64,000 nt of DNA from Pseudomonas taiwanensis. GTDB taxonomy: Bacteria > Pseudomonadota > Gammaproteobacteria > Pseudomonadales > Pseudomonadaceae. The stretch lies in contig NZ_QJRF01000073.1 of assembly GCF_013393345.1 (NCBI RefSeq), positions 26,127 through 90,126 of the forward strand, in the 5' to 3' direction. Shown piece after piece: positions 62,351-64,000 of this stretch. The number at the start of each line of letters is the position of its first letter. Positions within the stretch are counted from its first letter, which is position 1. Made by a program: the position numbers and the translations under genes. The notes beneath the pieces were generated by a model. That model did not search any database and was not told where the DNA came from. It saw only the letters and a program-made list of their open reading frames with translations.

Positions 62351-63166
62351 ATGAGTAACGCCCTCCATGCCCCCTCCCACGCCGATGCACGCTGGTCGGG
62401 AGGGTCGTGTCCCGCAGAAGTCCGCGACCTTGGCGTCCAGGTACGCCAGGCGCTGGACCGCACGGTCTTCCGCAGCCCCGGTGGCAGCCGCGTGCTCAGT
62501 CGCCGCGAGGCCTGGCTGCTGGGCGCCTTCGCCCTGGTGCTGCATGGCGCCGTGCTGCACTGGCTGAGCCAGAAACCCACGCCGCCGCTGCCGGAAGTGC
62601 CGCCGCAGATTCCGCCCATGACCATCGAGTTCACCGCCCCGGCCCCGCCCGTGGTGGAACCGCCACTGCCGGAGCCGCCGCCGCCCGTGATCGAGCCGCC
62701 GCCCCCGGTGGTCGAGGAGCTGGCCGTGAAGCCGCCACCGCCCAAGCCGGTGGCCAAACCCAAGCCGAAACCGCAACCGCCCAAGCCCGCGCCGAAGCCG
62801 GCTCCCAAGCCGGTGGAACCGCCGCCCGCGCCGCCCAAGGCCGAAGCCCCGCCCGCGCCGCCGGTACCACCTGCGCCGGCGCCGGTGACGCCGCCCTCGG
62901 CTAATGCCGGCTACCTGAAGAACCCGGCGCCCGAGTACCCCGCCTTCGCCCAGCGGCGCGGCTGGGAGGGCACCGTGCTGCTGCGCGTGCATGTGCTGGC
63001 CAGCGGCTTGCCGAGCGAGGTCCAGGTGCAAACGAGCAGCGGCCGCGAGCTGCTCGACGAGGCTGCGGTGCGCGCGGTCAAGCGCTGGACCTTCGTGCCG
63101 GCGAAACAGGGCGAGGTCGCCCGCGACGGCTGGGTCAGCGTGCCCATCGATTTCAAATTGAACTGA
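62351..63166 (+). CDS. tonB: TonB energy transducer
   Basis: A 271-residue protein: cytoplasmic N-terminus of about 50 residues (longer than E. coli TonB), one transmembrane helix (about 54-70, with an in-membrane His), a long Pro/Lys/Glu-rich periplasmic spacer (about 72-182), and a C-terminal TonB domain (NPAPEYPAFAQRRGWEGTVLLRV-type start, ending KRWTFVPA and a final Ile-Asp-Phe strand). It couples the inner-membrane proton gradient to TonB-dependent receptors. Placement in the msuE operon suggests it serves the three receptors of the sulfur regulon. It starts 26 bp after msuE. Confidence 0.92.
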   Translation: MSNALHAPSHADARWSGGSCPAEVRDLGVQVRQALDRTVFRSPGGSRVLSRREAWLLGAFALVLHGAVLHWLSQKPTPPLPEVPPQIPPMTIEFTAPAPPVVEPPLPEPPPPVIEPPPPVVEELAVKPPPPKPVAKPKPKPQPPKPAPKPAPKPVEPPPAPPKAEAPPAPPVPPAPAPVTPPSANAGYLKNPAPEYPAFAQRRGWEGTVLLRVHVLASGLPSEVQVQTSSGRELLDEAAVRAVKRWTFVPAKQGEVARDGWVSVPIDFKLN

Positions 63167-63181
63167 TCAGAGGAAGACTCC

Positions 63182-63889
63182 ATGGACCTGTTAACCAATC
63201 CCTTCGCCTCCATCGAGCACCTGGTGATCTGGCTGCTCATCGGCTTCTCCGTCGTCACCTGGGGCCTGGCCCTGGTCAAGGGCATCCAGTTCGCCCGCCT
63301 GAAGCGCCGCGACCGCCAGTTCCAGAAGCGCTTCTGGAGCGCCACCAGCCTGGACAGCGCCGCCGAGCAACTGCAGCAACATGCCGGGGCCGCCGCCCAC
63401 GTGGCCCACGCCGGCTTCGCCGCGATCCAGGTGCAGGGCGGCCAGCCCGGCGACCTGAGCCAGGCGATCAACCACCAGGACCGCCTGGAGCGCGCCCTGC
63501 GCCAGCAGATCCAGCGCGAACGGCGTTCCCTGGAATCGGGCCTGGCGGTGCTCGCCTCGATTGGTTCCACCTCGCCCTTCATCGGCCTGTTCGGCACCGT
63601 CTGGGGGATCATGGAAGCCTTGAAGGGTATCAGTGCGGCCGGCTCGGCCAGCCTGGAAACCGTCGCCGGCCCCATCGGCGCAGCGCTGGTCGCCACCGGC
63701 GTGGGCATCGCCGTCGCGGTGCCGGCGGTGCTGGTTTACAACTACTTCCTGCGCAGCCTGAAGCTCACTGCCGCCGACCTCGACGACTTCGCCCACGACT
63801 TCTACCTGCTGGCGCAGAAGAGCGCCTTCAAGCTGCTCGTCAATCCGGCCCCGGCGCGTGCCGCCGGGGCCGTGAAGGAGGCCTCCTGA
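63182..63889 (+). CDS. exbB: ExbB proton channel subunit
   Basis: A 235-residue MotA/TolQ/ExbB protein with three predicted transmembrane helices (about 14-34, 130-150, 168-190). Conserved motifs are [24 protein letters not shown] and [27 protein letters not shown], given as family blocks with key residues Gly-Thr-Val-Trp-Gly and Ala-Thr. It forms the pentameric proton channel with ExbD. AGAGGA precedes the ATG; 15 bp after tonB. Confidence 0.93.
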   Translation: MDLLTNPFASIEHLVIWLLIGFSVVTWGLALVKGIQFARLKRRDRQFQKRFWSATSLDSAAEQLQQHAGAAAHVAHAGFAAIQVQGGQPGDLSQAINHQDRLERALRQQIQRERRSLESGLAVLASIGSTSPFIGLFGTVWGIMEALKGISAAGSASLETVAGPIGAALVATGVGIAVAVPAVLVYNYFLRSLKLTAADLDDFAHDFYLLAQKSAFKLLVNPAPARAAGAVKEAS

Positions 63890-63890
63890 C

Positions 63891-64000
63891 ATGGCCTTCT
63901 CCACCCAGGACAACGACGAAGTCCTTTCCGAGATCAACGTCACCCCGCTGGTGGACGTGATGCTGGTGCTGCTGGTGGTGTTCATCGTCACCGCGCCGCT
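63891..64000 (+). CDS. exbD: ExbD, N-terminal part (runs off window)
   Basis: 36 codons are visible. [20 protein letters not shown] is the ExbD/TolR transmembrane start, including the conserved Asp (in VDVM) that carries protons. It starts just after the exbB stop (1 bp gap) with GGAGG upstream. It completes the TonB-ExbB-ExbD motor. Confidence 0.93.
   Translation, partial: MAFSTQDNDEVLSEINVTPLVDVMLVLLVVFIVTAP

Overview
This is a 64 kb GC-rich chromosomal window with dense, short-spaced operons. Gene content (SfnR and SfnB, an MsuE-type FMN reductase, a DUF3015 protein, a FadL-type porin) and several families of short palindromic intergenic repeats point to Pseudomonas or a close relative. 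This assignment rests on family recognition only. No rRNA, tRNA, phage, IS element or CRISPR array was seen.

Layout. (1) 1-3.3 kb, minus strand: a MoxR AAA+ ATPase / DUF58 / DUF4381 / VWA operon. (2) 3.4-12.3 kb: a FadL-type outer-membrane protein, a DUF3015 protein, an eight-haem cytochrome c with HEAT and TPR repeats, an AspT-type transporter and an MscS channel. (3) 12.8-30 kb: a giant 3817-residue DUF4347/DUF11/VCBS surface protein, followed without gaps by a TolC-type lipoprotein, a periplasmic adaptor, a membrane-anchored HlyD protein with a cytoplasmic sensor-like N-terminus, and a PqqD-like/M50 metalloprotease/HlyD fusion. No ABC ATPase gene is present. (4) 30-34.5 kb: a 113-bp tandem array, a Baeyer-Villiger-type monooxygenase, a small unknown protein, an NDH-2-like flavoprotein, and a divergent Rrf2 regulator with two matching operator-like sites. 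(5) 35-64 kb: a large organosulfur locus.

The organosulfur locus starts with SfnR, a sigma-54 activator without a receiver domain. It continues with an SsuA-like binding protein, an SsuD-like monooxygenase with a complete ABC importer (two different permeases), three TonB-dependent receptors, two more LLM flavin monooxygenases, a DszC/SfnB-type oxygenase, three DszB-like desulfinase homologues (one with the catalytic Cys replaced by Ser), an amidohydrolase, a class II aldolase-like protein, and an msuE-tonB-exbB-exbD operon. Ten near-consensus sigma-54 -24/-12 promoters precede these transcription units. Nine exact TGCTG-N6-CAGCA palindromes lie in the same intergenic gaps and are the obvious candidates for the SfnR binding site.

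Reading the locus together: TonB-energised receptors would bring sulfur compounds across the outer membrane and the ABC system across the inner membrane. FMNH2 from MsuE would feed the SsuD/DszA-type and DszC-type oxygenases, and the DszB-like enzymes would release sulfite. That makes it a sulfate-starvation scavenging regulon resembling the 4S desulfurisation pathway. The two most notable systems are this regulon and the giant-protein export module without an ATPase.
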